From positions 1 through 64,000 of the forward strand of contig CAMDLT010000001.1 in the NCBI GenBank assembly GCA_945901855.1: 64,000 nt of DNA, given 5' to 3'. Below, piece after piece: positions 1 to 6,895 of the stretch (positions within the stretch are counted from its first letter, which is position 1; every line of letters begins with the position of its first letter). The position numbers and the translations under genes are program-made. The stretch is from Asaia bogorensis. GTDB lineage: Bacteria > Pseudomonadota > Alphaproteobacteria > CACIAM-22H2. The notes beneath the pieces are model-generated. The model saw nothing but the letters and a program-made list of their open reading frames with translations, had not been told where the DNA came from and did no database searches.

Positions 1-428
1 TCGCGGTCGCAGCAGTCGAGCGCGAACGCCACCCGGACCTTGTCGCCGTCGTCGCCTGCCAGTTCGAACCCGTCCGAGCACCAGCGCAGGTTCGAGCGTT
101 CGACGGCAATCTTGCCATCGTGGCGACGCTCGACCCCGCCCGCGTGGCGCGTCAGCAGCATCTTGTGGGCCTTCATCACCCGGTAGACCCGTTTGCGGTT
201 CCAAGGCATGCAGCCTTCGGCCATTGCTTGGCGACGCAACACGGCCCAGACGCGCCAGTAGCCGTAGCTCGGCTGCTCGGCGATGACGCTTTGGATTGCC
301 GCCACGATAGCCTCGTCGGGCAACGGTTTGCGGCCCCGGCGCTTGGCAGGCTGCCCGTCGGCAAGACTGCTTTTGCGTGCCATCAGGTTCGAGCGCGCAC
401 CACCCAGCGTTTGAGCGACCGCCTTCAC
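1..428 (-). CDS. IS3-family transposase OrfB, C-terminal part cut by the window edge
   Basis: This is the catalytic subunit frame of the insertion sequence. A GTG at 428 overlaps the orfA stop codon as GTGA, the usual IS3-family arrangement in which OrfB is made by coupling or by frameshifting into an OrfAB fusion. The translation runs open to base 1. It begins with KAVAQTLGGARSNLMARKSS and includes QPSYGYWRVWAVLRR and NRKRVYRVMKAHKMLLTRHA, which match the N-terminal HTH_21 region of IS2-group OrfB. The DDE integrase core would follow, starting near RSNLRWCSDGFEL, but most of it is outside the window. Whether the full gene is intact is unknown. Confidence 0.8.
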   Translation of the reverse strand, partial: MKAVAQTLGGARSNLMARKSSLADGQPAKRRGRKPLPDEAIVAAIQSVIAEQPSYGYWRVWAVLRRQAMAEGCMPWNRKRVYRVMKAHKMLLTRHAGGVERRHDGKIAVERSNLRWCSDGFELAGDDGDKVRVAFALDCCDR

Positions 429-829
429 CGGGAACCGCCCTTCGGCAGCGACGCCGTGCGCAACAGCAGTTTTTTTGAGTCGCTGGCCAGCTCGAGGGCC
501 TCTTTGAGGATCTCAGCTTCCTGCGTCTTTTTGCCAAGCAGACGCTGCAACTCGCGGATCTGGCGCTGAAGCGCTTGGTAATCCGACGCCGGGACGACCG
601 GCTCGTCGGCGCCGGTTGCCGCCAAAGCTCCCTGGCTCGCCAGACGCCGCCAGGCGAACAACTGTGCGGGCGACAGGCCGTGTCGGCGCGCCACCAGGCT
701 CACCGTCACGCCCGGCTCGTAGGTTTCTTGCACGATCGCCACCTTCTCGGCCGACGACCAGCGGCGACGGCGTTCGGGCCCCGTCAGAAGCTCGCCCTTC
801 ACGTTCGTTCCAGTCATAAACATAGTCAT
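425..829 (-). CDS. IS3-family transposase OrfA (helix-turn-helix protein)
   Basis: This 134-residue protein is the DNA-binding partner of OrfB. A helix-turn-helix of the HTH_Tnp_1 type lies at about residues 20-60 (RRRWSSAEKVAIVQET and VARRHGLSPAQLFAWRR). It is followed by a heptad-rich leucine-zipper-like stretch around residues 85-110 (LQRQIRELQRLLGKKTQEAE) that normally mediates OrfA multimerisation. Length and motif order match the IS2/IS3 group. It overlaps OrfB by four bases at the GTGA junction. The reading frame is intact. The call is family-level; the exact element name is not recognised. Confidence 0.85.
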   Translation of the reverse strand: MTMFMTGTNVKGELLTGPERRRRWSSAEKVAIVQETYEPGVTVSLVARRHGLSPAQLFAWRRLASQGALAATGADEPVVPASDYQALQRQIRELQRLLGKKTQEAEILKEALELASDSKKLLLRTASLPKGGSR

Positions 830-887
830 ACCCCTAGTCCTTATCTTTGGGGCAGACCCTGTCCGGTCAATTAGGGGGCGGCTTCAG

Positions 888-1040
888 GATGTCGATCTGT
901 TGTTTTTCTTTGGAAGTTCAATTAGGTTCAAAAAGATCATTGATAGCTCTAGTTTTATTGCTCTTGCTCCAGCTTCTGTAATGCTTCGGAGTCCTGAAGA
1001 GCTTTATCTAAAGATCGTTAAATCAAAATCACTTCTTTGA
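888..1040 (+). pseudogene. Severed 3' end of an unidentified low-GC gene
   Basis: From 888, immediately next to the probable IS end, a frame is open for 50 codons to a TGA at 1038-1040. The translation has a natural amino-acid mix: DVDLLFFFGSSIRFKKII, then FIALAPASVMLRSPEELYL, ending KIVKSKSLL. It has no start codon of its own with a ribosome-binding site, and it is clearly poorer in GC than the core genes. I read it as the C-terminus of a gene interrupted by the insertion sequence, with the rest lost or beyond the left edge. I do not recognise the family. Confidence 0.5.
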
Positions 1041-1079
1041 GCATTATGTTCGTAGCCAGGGTGGCCTGATCGAGGGCAA

Positions 1080-1164
1080 CAAAAAACCCCGGCGCGCTTT
1101 CGCGGGCCGGGGTTTTGCCGTTCTGCCCGAGGGTAGTTTCGACAACTCGTTCTTCTGGCCGATC
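1080..1164 (-). repeat. Decayed duplicate of the 3' end of the BI-1/YccA gene plus its terminator
   Basis: These 85 bases align without gaps to 1586-1670, with 80 of 85 identical by eye. The intact copy holds the last codons and stop of the gene at 1649-2368 followed by its terminator hairpin. In this copy the stop codon TAG has become TTG, and similarity ends abruptly on the gene side after GATC at 1161-1164. It is therefore a non-functional relic, although the hairpin itself (1085-1114) is unchanged. The two copies flank the small repeat-protein ORF at 1251-1508. Confidence 0.9.
1085..1114. terminator. Duplicated bidirectional terminator hairpin
   Basis: The stem AACCCCGGC pairs with GCCGGGGTT, with an inner GCG-CTTT-CGC helix. 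A six-A run precedes it and TTTT follows it, so it can end transcription in either direction. It is identical to the hairpin at 1591-1620. On the plus strand it would terminate transcripts coming from the severed frame at 888-1040. Confidence 0.7.
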
Positions 1165-1190
1165 TAACAAATCGGTTTACCTTAACTTAC

Positions 1191-1202
1191 TAAACTAGTT
1201 TA
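1191..1202. promoter_or_regulatory. Perfect 12-bp palindrome upstream of the repeat ORF
   Basis: TAAACTAGTTTA is self-complementary and lies 48 bases before the ATG of the ORF at 1251, in an AT-rich stretch suitable for a promoter. It could be an operator for a dimeric regulator. No second copy and no clear -35/-10 pair support this, so it is only a candidate. Confidence 0.3.
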
Positions 1203-1250
1203 CTATTAATGGATACAATCGATTCGTCTCGCTAAGATAGGGAGATCTAA

Positions 1251-1508
1251 ATGGCTGCAGTTGTATTGAGTTGGGCTCGCGGGGGTGTGTGGCGTTCTGA
1301 CGGAAATGGTGGCTTCAACGGTTTTGGGCCAGGGATAGCAGGCCAGATGTGGCGTTCTGATGGAAATGGTGGTTTCAACGGTTTTGGGCCGGAGATAGAT
1401 GGCCAAATGTGGCGTTCGAACGGTGCTGGCGGCTTTAATGTATTCGGGGCTGGAGCGACTGGCCGAATGTGGCGATCGGATGGCGCCGATGGCTTCAATT
1501 GTTTTTGA
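1251..1508 (+). CDS. Small protein made of four 20-residue Trp-Arg-Ser/Gly-Phe-Asn repeats
   Basis: This 85-residue ORF starts at ATG 1251 behind a GGGAG ribosome-binding site at about 1239-1244. After a 12-residue lead, units of the form (V/M)WRSDGNGGFNGFGPGIAGQ repeat at residues 13-32, 33-52 and 53-72, with a shortened fourth unit to the stop. The repeats diverge, mostly at positions that change or keep residues conservatively (GNGG, GAGG, GADG), which suggests selection on the protein, though recent slippage is also possible. No signal peptide or membrane segment is visible. The regular W, F and G pattern resembles short beta-hairpin repeats, but I do not recognise a family. It lies between two copies of the neighbouring gene's 3' end. 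Confidence 0.5.
   Translation: MAAVVLSWARGGVWRSDGNGGFNGFGPGIAGQMWRSDGNGGFNGFGPEIDGQMWRSNGAGGFNVFGAGATGRMWRSDGADGFNCF
1287..1508 (+). repeat. 60-bp tandem repeat, about 3.7 units
   Basis: Units start at 1287, 1347, 1407 and 1467, each beginning (G/A)TGTGGCG. Units 1 and 2 are nearly identical, unit 3 is more diverged, and unit 4 is truncated at the stop codon. The period is a multiple of three, so the repeat preserves the reading frame, and it also keeps an antisense frame open. Confidence 0.9.
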
Positions 1509-1585
1509 CTATATGCGATGCATGAATTTATTTAACAGAATATTTTTAATATTTACGTGTGACATTTAAAGTCTCGCAATTGTCG

Positions 1586-1670
1586 CAAAAAACCCCGGCG
1601 CGCTTTCGCGGGCCGGGGTTTTGCCGTTCCGCCCGAAGGCGGTTTCGACTACTCGTTCTTCTGGCCGATC
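1586..1670 (-). repeat. Intact copy of the 85-bp direct repeat at the BI-1 gene 3' end
   Basis: This is the functional partner of 1080-1164. It covers the last codons, the stop (1649-1651) and the terminator of the BI-1/YccA gene. The two copies lie 506 bp apart in direct orientation and differ at five positions. Confidence 0.9.
1591..1620 (-). terminator. Rho-independent terminator of the BI-1/YccA gene
   Basis: A nine-pair GC-rich stem (AACCCCGGC with GCCGGGGTT) plus an inner helix lies 29 bases beyond the stop codon. On the minus strand it runs into TTTTTT, as expected for a factor-independent terminator. Confidence 0.85.
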
Positions 1671-2368
1671 AGCGACACGATCGCCTGGAACATGTTGACG
1701 AAGTTCAGATACAGCGACAACGCACCCATCAGCGCGACCTTGTCCTGCATTTCGGTGCCGTAGGTTTCGCCGTACGTGTCCTTCAAGCGCTGCGTGTCCC
1801 ACGCGGTCAGGCCCGTGAAGATGATCACCGACGCGACCGAGATGATGAACTGCATCATCGAGCTTGCCAGGAAGATGTTGACCAAGCCCGCAACGATCAC
1901 GCCGATCAGGCCCATGATCAGGAACGTGCCCATCTTCGACAGGTCTGCCTTCGTCGTGTAGCCGTAGATGCTGATGCCCGCGAACATCGCGGCCGTCACG
2001 AAGAACGCGCGCGCGACCGAGGCGCCCGTGAAGACAAGCAGGATGGAGGCGAGCGACGCGCCCATCAATGCCGCGAACACCCAGAAGCAGGCTTGCAGCG
2101 CCGTCTTCGACATCGCTTCGAAGCGGAACGACATCAGCATGACGAAGCCGAGCGGCGCCAGCATCACGACCCACTTCAGCGGCGTGCCGAAAATGAGCTG
2201 CGTCAGCGCCGGCGTGCTCGCCACGGCCAGCGCCACGATGCCCGACAGCGCCACAGCCGACGCCATATAATTGTAGATGCCCAGCATATAGCTGCGCAGG
2301 CCCTGGTCGTATGCCGCAGCATCGACACCGACGCCGCGCGGCATATAGCGTTCTTGGGTCTCCAACAT
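1649..2368 (-). CDS. Bax inhibitor-1/YccA family inner-membrane protein
   Basis: This 239-residue protein has seven hydrophobic segments, typical of the BI-1 (UPF0005/TMBIM) family. Bacterial members act in the inner membrane as pH-gated ion leak channels or as modulators of membrane proteolysis by FtsH. A cytosolic N-terminus of about 25 residues precedes the first helix (YNYMASAVALSGIVALAV). Family-typical stretches include GISIYGYTTKADLS and, near the C-terminus, FTGLTAWDTQRLKDTYG. The start at 2368 follows an AGGAG ribosome-binding site. The gene stands alone with its own terminator. Its 3' end is duplicated 506 bp downstream. The exact physiological role cannot be read from sequence. Confidence 0.9.
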   Translation of the reverse strand: MLETQERYMPRGVGVDAAAYDQGLRSYMLGIYNYMASAVALSGIVALAVASTPALTQLIFGTPLKWVVMLAPLGFVMLMSFRFEAMSKTALQACFWVFAALMGASLASILLVFTGASVARAFFVTAAMFAGISIYGYTTKADLSKMGTFLIMGLIGVIVAGLVNIFLASSMMQFIISVASVIIFTGLTAWDTQRLKDTYGETYGTEMQDKVALMGALSLYLNFVNMFQAIVSLIGQKNE

Positions 2369-2570
2369 TGTCTTCGATCTCCTGTTCAGGGACGCCTGGA
2401 TACCGGGGGTATCGGGAAGCCGTCCGGGATAGCTTTTTAATTATGGTCGCTTTTGTGCGGGAATTCAATACGCGCCAGCACCCGAAGTGAAAGATCATTA
2501 TGGCAAAACAGTGACTTAAAAGACAGCATCAAACTGTACAAAAGCCGCTTCTGCGAAATTTGTCGCGCAC

Positions 2571-3476
2571 TTACGAGCGAACGGTTCGTCCGAAGCGGCC
2601 CAGCACCCGCCCGTCGATCGCCAGCAGCCCGATGCCGATCAGCCCCATTCCCATAAAATGCTGCCAAACGAGATTCTCGCTCAAGATCAGCGTGCCCAGC
2701 AAAATCGCGCTCACGGGAACCAAGAGCGTTACCAGCGCCACGTTGACCGCCCCAGCCGAGGCCAAGACGCGAAAGAATATCGCATAGGCCAGCGCCGTCG
2801 AGACGATCGCAAGTGCCAGAACGGACCCGATCGCGGCTGCGCTTGGCAGGGTTTGGCGCCATGGCGTATCGAGCGCAAACACCAACGGCAGGGCCAAAAT
2901 CGTCGATGCGAACAACTGGCCGAACGCGACCTGCGTTGCGGAGAGGTGCATTGCCTTGAACCGGCGCCCGAAAACGCCGGCGAAACCGTAGGACAGCGCC
3001 GCGCACAGACAGGCCAGAACCCCCAGCGAGGCGATGTCGGCGCTGCCAACGGCATCCCTGCCAACAAGGACGACCACGCCCGCAAATCCGAACAAGATGC
3101 CGACAACTTTGTTTTTTGCCATGCGCTCGTCGGCCAAAACAAAATGCGCGACGACGATCGAGAAAATCGGCGTGGTCGCGTTCAGGATCGAGGCGAGGCC
3201 GCTCGGGATCGCCGTCAGCGCCCAGAACAGCAGGCTGAACGGCAGCAGATTGTTCAACAGGCCCATGACCGCGAATGCCGCGACAGTCCCGCGCGCGATC
3301 GGCAAAGTTTCGCCGCGGATTCGCAAAATTGCGAGCAGCGTCAGCGTCGCGATGCCGGTGCGAAGCGCCACGAGCGTCAGCGGCGGCACTTCCCGAACGG
3401 CGACGGCGCCAAAGAAAAACGATCCGCCCCAGAAAATCGAGAGCAGAAAAAGCAACGCCCAATCTTGTCCCTTCAT
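2571..3476 (-). CDS. EamA (DMT superfamily) transporter
   Basis: This 301-residue inner-membrane protein has ten predicted helices arranged as two EamA repeats, the standard size of the drug/metabolite transporter family (amino-acid or metabolite exporters). The first repeat begins ALLFLLSIFWGGSFFFGA and the second near LGVLACLCAALSYGFAGVFG. Each contains the expected short charged loops. The frame is open upstream to 3587, but the preceding 37 residues are polar and not family-like, and the ATG at 3476 places the first helix at residue 7, so I use that start. The substrate cannot be predicted. It is divergent from the Ada remnant and ogt. Confidence 0.85.
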   Translation of the reverse strand: MKGQDWALLFLLSIFWGGSFFFGAVAVREVPPLTLVALRTGIATLTLLAILRIRGETLPIARGTVAAFAVMGLLNNLLPFSLLFWALTAIPSGLASILNATTPIFSIVVAHFVLADERMAKNKVVGILFGFAGVVVLVGRDAVGSADIASLGVLACLCAALSYGFAGVFGRRFKAMHLSATQVAFGQLFASTILALPLVFALDTPWRQTLPSAAAIGSVLALAIVSTALAYAIFFRVLASAGAVNVALVTLLVPVSAILLGTLILSENLVWQHFMGMGLIGIGLLAIDGRVLGRFGRTVRS

Positions 3477-3609
3477 CCGCACGGCACGGCCCTCGAATTT
3501 GTCGATCCGGCGCAAGTCTACGATTTTGATCGGCCCAATGCAGGCCGCTTTCGGACTCCACAACCGGGACAGCCTCGTCTTGAGCACGCGGCATTGCTAG
3601 ATTGCGGCA

Positions 3610-3864
3610 ATGCTCGATTTCCCGACATGCAATGCCGCAAGATTGAAGCGCGATCCGGCTTCCGACGGCGTTTCCGACACGGCCGTGCGGACGACCGCCC
3701 ACACGCTGCGCCGGGCGCGCGCCAAACGATTGCTGGACGAAACCGTTCTGTCGATCGCGCGGATCGCTTTCGAACCAGGATTTGGCAGCGTCCGGCGGTG
3801 CGATGCGGCGTTTTTGGCGCGTTACGGGCGTGCGCCGTCGCGCCTGCGCAGGTCGCGGCGATGA
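3610..3864 (+). pseudogene. Remnant of an Ada-type methyl-phosphotriester/AraC protein with an internal deletion
   Basis: The 84-residue frame starts like the N-terminus of Ada or Ada-AlkA proteins (TCNAARLKRD, then TAVRTT). It then jumps directly into an AraC-type second helix-turn-helix (ARAKRLLDET, IARIAFEPGFGSVRRCDAAF, YGRAPSRLRRSRR). The zinc-binding part with the methyl-acceptor cysteine (normally GIYCRPVC and CLRC) and the first HTH are missing, as is any C-terminal glycosylase domain. The frame is still open and ends in an ATGA overlap with ogt, so it may be translated and may couple ogt translation. It cannot be a methyl acceptor; it might bind DNA weakly or do nothing. Confidence 0.65.
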
Positions 3865-4367
3865 GCGCGCTTGGCTATACGCATATCGACAGCCCGGTCG
3901 GGCCGCTGTTGGCGGCGGGCGACGAGAACGCGCTGCATTATCTGAGCTTCCCGGCGGGCGCCAAGGCGTTTGGGCCGCGGCCCGAATGGCGGCGATCGGA
4001 TGCGCTGTTCGGCGATCTGCGGCGCCAGCTTGCGGCCTATTTTGCGGGCGTGCGTCACCGCTTCGACATTCCGTTGCAACTGTCGGGCACGGCATTTCAG
4101 AATGCCGTTTGGCGCCAATTGGCCGATATCCCGTTCGGCCAGACCCGAACCTATGGCGAGATTGCGGCAGCGCTTGGCCGCCCGTCGGCCAGTCGCGCGG
4201 TCGGTGCCGCCAACGGCAGCAATCCTTTGCCGATTCTGTTGCCGTGCCATCGGGTGATCGGCGCCAACGGTGCGCTTGTCGGCTTCGGCGGCGGATTGCC
4301 GACCAAACAATATTTGCTGCGCCACGAAGGCGTGCTGCCGCGCGGGCTGTTCGCGGCGCCGGGATGA
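3861..4367 (+). CDS. ogt: Methylated-DNA--protein-cysteine methyltransferase
   Basis: This 168-residue suicide enzyme moves alkyl groups from O6-alkylguanine in DNA to its own cysteine. The C-terminal domain carries the active-site PCHR at residues 128-131 (acceptor Cys129). It also has the preceding winged-HTH region TYGEIAAALGRPSASRAVG and the asparagine-hinge region AANGSNPLPI. Length fits the Ogt/AdaB group. The start ATG at 3861 overlaps the stop of the upstream Ada remnant (ATGA), so translation is probably coupled. In related bacteria ogt often follows an ada-alkA gene, and here that partner appears to have decayed. Confidence 0.92.
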   Translation: MSALGYTHIDSPVGPLLAAGDENALHYLSFPAGAKAFGPRPEWRRSDALFGDLRRQLAAYFAGVRHRFDIPLQLSGTAFQNAVWRQLADIPFGQTRTYGEIAAALGRPSASRAVGAANGSNPLPILLPCHRVIGANGALVGFGGGLPTKQYLLRHEGVLPRGLFAAPG

Positions 4368-4369
4368 TC

Positions 4370-6895
4370 CTACGCGTTGCGCAACAGCGGTGCCGCTTTT
4401 TGGCCCAGCGCGCGCCATGTGCCAGCGAGCCCCAGCAACGCGACGGCCGCCGAAGCGCCGAGCACCGTTGCCACAAGCGTGCCCGGCATGATCACGAACT
4501 CGACCTTTATATAAAACGCGACGAGCAGCCACGCGCAGCCCGTCCCGACGATCGCCGCGACGATGGCGGCGGCCGCACCCGACAGCGCGAATTCGGCCAG
4601 CAAGGCACGCATCACGTCGCTGCGCTTGGCGCCCAGCACTTTGAGGACGACCGCATCGTAGGTGCGTCGGCGCTGGGTCGCCAAAATGGCCCCTGCCAGC
4701 ACCAACGTGCCCGCGATCAACGTCAAACCGGCCGTTACGCGTGCGGCGGCCGCGATGCCTTCGACCGTGTTGCGTGCCGTGGCGAGCGCGCGTTTGACGC
4801 GGATCGAGGAGATGTTGGGGAACGCGGCGGTTACGGCGCGTTCGAGCGCGTCTTCCTGGCCGTCGTCGACTTGGGCCGTTGCGATCCAGGTCTGCGGCGC
4901 GCCTTCGAGGGCGCCCGGCGCGAAGGTCAGCGTAAAGTTGATGCCAAGGCTGGTCCAGTCGATGGCGCGCAAATTGGCGATGCGCGCATCCATCTCGCGG
5001 CCCAGCACGTTCATCGTGATCGTGTCGCCGACATTGAGACCCATGCCGCGCGCGATCTGCGCGTCGAACGACACCAGCGGCGGACCCGCATAGTTTTCGG
5101 GCCACCACTCGCCCGCGACCAGGCGCGTGCCTTTGGGCATCGCACCCGTATAGGTAAGGCCGCGATCCGAGCCCACGGCCCATTGCGCTTCGGGCGCCAC
5201 GATCGCCTGTTCGATCGGAATGCCGTTCAGCTTGGCGATGCGCCCGCGCAACGACGGCACCTGGCGCACTTCGCCCACGCCCGGATGCGCTTCGAGCAGC
5301 GCATCGAACGCGGCCAACTGGTCGCGCTGGATGTCGATGAAGAAAAACGACGGCGCCATCTGCGGCAATTGTTCGGCCAATTGGCGCTGGAAATTGCCCT
5401 GCACCTGCGCGATCAGCACCAGCACGGTCAAACCCAACCCCAGCGACAGCACGATCCCCGGCGTGGGGCTGCCGGGGCGATGCATGTTGGCGAGCGCCAG
5501 ACGCAAACCCGGATGGCGCACGTTGCGCGCGCGCTTGGCGAGCCAAGAAACGCCCGATGCCGCCCCCCGGAACAGCACGAAGGTAACGAGCGCCACCGCA
5601 CAAAACGCCGCACCCAAACGCTGGTCGAGCGAGGCGACGATGGCAAGTGCGGTCAAGCCCGCGACCGCCGCTGCCGTATAGGCCATGTAAACCGGGCGCG
5701 GCCACCGGCGGGCGGGGGCGATCAGATCGCGAAACAAAGCGGCGGCCGGCACTTCGCGTGCGCGCGCCAACGGCCACAGCGAAAACGCCAAGGCGGTCAG
5801 CAACCCAAACGCAGCCGCGACCGCCAAAGGCAGCGGATAGAATCCGCCGCGCGCGGAGACGCCCAACCGCTCCGCCAGCAGCGGCCCCAGCAGCCCCGGC
5901 ACGACGCCGCCGACCACCAGTCCCGCCGCGATGCCTGCACACGCGAGCGCCAGGATCTGCGTCAAATACAAGCGCAAGACCAAGCGGCCCGGCGCGCCCA
6001 GACATTTGATCGTGGCGATCGACGCCGTGCGGCTTTCAAGGTAGCTGCGCACGGCGTTGGCAACGCCCACGCCCCCCACCAGCAAGGCCGTCAGCCCCAC
6101 CAGCGTCAAAAACATCGCGATGCGATCGACCCAGCGCTGCAAGCCGGGCGCCGCTTCGCCCTCGCCGCGAATGCGCCAGCCCGCTTCGGGAAATTTCTTT
6201 TTGAGCTCCTCGATCCACCCCGCCGCATCGATGCCCTCGCGCAGCACGATCCGGTACTGGTTGCGGATCAACGCGCCCGGCTGTTCGAGCCCGGTTTGCG
6301 CCAACGCTGCTTGGGCCACCATCACGCGCGGGCCCAGCGTAAAGACGTTGGCAGAGCGGTCGGGCTCGTTGTCGATAATCGCCGTCACGACGAATTTGCC
6401 GTCGCCGACCTCGATTTCGTCGCCGAGCTTGAGCGCAAGGCGCGACAGCGTCGCAGGCTCCAATGCGGCGCCGTAGCGCCCGTCGGGGCGCAGCGCCAAT
6501 GCCGCGCGCAGATCGGCCGCGCCGTTCAACCGCAAGGCGCCGACGAGCGGGTAGGCGGCATCGATGGCTTTGAGTTCGACCAGCGTTCGTTCGTTTGGCG
6601 TGCGCGCCATCGCGCGCATCTCCTGCGTGGCCGAAACGCGGCCCGACGCTTCGAGGAATGCTTGTTGCGCTGCCTGCGTGCGCCGGTGCGTGAACGACAA
6701 TTCGACGTCGCCGCCCAGCAGCAAGCGCGCATCCTGGCGCAAGGCTTCGCGCACGCCCTCGGCCAGCGAGCCCACGCCCGCAATGGCGGCCACGCCCAGC
6801 ATCAGGCACGCCATGAACACGCGAAAACCCTTGATGCCGCCGCGCAGCTCGCGCCGCGCGAGCGCAAAGGCGAGCGCGTAGCGGTCTGCCTTCAT
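4370..6895 (-). CDS. ybbP: FtsX-like ABC transporter permease (YbbP type)
   Basis: This 841-residue membrane protein has the two-module layout of YbbP-like permeases. It has an N-terminal helix (FRVFMACLMLGVAAIAGVGS), a large periplasmic MacB-like domain, and then FtsX cores near residues 265-410 and 720-840. A central block of helices lies around residues 430-520. ABC systems of this type act by mechanotransmission or lipoprotein and lysophospholipid handling rather than classical import. The start ATG at 6895 overlaps the ATPase stop (ATGA), so the two subunits are translated together. The pair is divergent from a tesA-like esterase, the same neighbourhood as ybbA-ybbP/tesA in Escherichia coli. 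Confidence 0.88.
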   Translation of the reverse strand: MKADRYALAFALARRELRGGIKGFRVFMACLMLGVAAIAGVGSLAEGVREALRQDARLLLGGDVELSFTHRRTQAAQQAFLEASGRVSATQEMRAMARTPNERTLVELKAIDAAYPLVGALRLNGAADLRAALALRPDGRYGAALEPATLSRLALKLGDEIEVGDGKFVVTAIIDNEPDRSANVFTLGPRVMVAQAALAQTGLEQPGALIRNQYRIVLREGIDAAGWIEELKKKFPEAGWRIRGEGEAAPGLQRWVDRIAMFLTLVGLTALLVGGVGVANAVRSYLESRTASIATIKCLGAPGRLVLRLYLTQILALACAGIAAGLVVGGVVPGLLGPLLAERLGVSARGGFYPLPLAVAAAFGLLTALAFSLWPLARAREVPAAALFRDLIAPARRWPRPVYMAYTAAAVAGLTALAIVASLDQRLGAAFCAVALVTFVLFRGAASGVSWLAKRARNVRHPGLRLALANMHRPGSPTPGIVLSLGLGLTVLVLIAQVQGNFQRQLAEQLPQMAPSFFFIDIQRDQLAAFDALLEAHPGVGEVRQVPSLRGRIAKLNGIPIEQAIVAPEAQWAVGSDRGLTYTGAMPKGTRLVAGEWWPENYAGPPLVSFDAQIARGMGLNVGDTITMNVLGREMDARIANLRAIDWTSLGINFTLTFAPGALEGAPQTWIATAQVDDGQEDALERAVTAAFPNISSIRVKRALATARNTVEGIAAAARVTAGLTLIAGTLVLAGAILATQRRRTYDAVVLKVLGAKRSDVMRALLAEFALSGAAAAIVAAIVGTGCAWLLVAFYIKVEFVIMPGTLVATVLGASAAVALLGLAGTWRALGQKAAPLLRNA

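Larger units (their letters stand above)
1..886 (-). mobile_element. IS3-family (IS2-like) insertion sequence, right part only
   Basis: Two overlapping minus-strand genes, OrfA and OrfB, form the standard IS3-family transposase pair. The orfA-proximal end of the element lies on the right. Read on the minus strand, the sequence ending at 886 begins TGAAGCCGCCCCC, and a second TG-type boundary beginning TGACCGGACAGGG lies at 869. Either could be the terminal inverted repeat, because the opposite end is outside the window and cannot be compared. Base composition drops sharply to the right of 886, where a severed reading frame begins, so 886 is the more likely edge. No target-site duplication can be checked from this window. 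Confidence 0.8.

Noticed and set aside
1247-1498. Antisense 83-residue frame through the 60-bp repeats (proline-rich, with repeated KPPFPSERH)
   Set aside because: It is open only because the repeat unit is a multiple of three and avoids stops on both strands. The plus-strand frame has the ribosome-binding site and a natural stop.
1287-1508. CRISPR-like array
   Set aside because: The units are contiguous 60-bp tandem repeats with no unique spacers and lie inside a reading frame.
1566-2498. Long frames antisense or out of phase with the BI-1 gene
   Set aside because: Shadows of a GC-rich coding region; arginine- and histidine-rich, with no family pattern.
3477-3587. Longer N-terminus for the EamA transporter
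   Set aside because: The added 37 residues are polar and unlike the family, and they use up the divergent promoter region.
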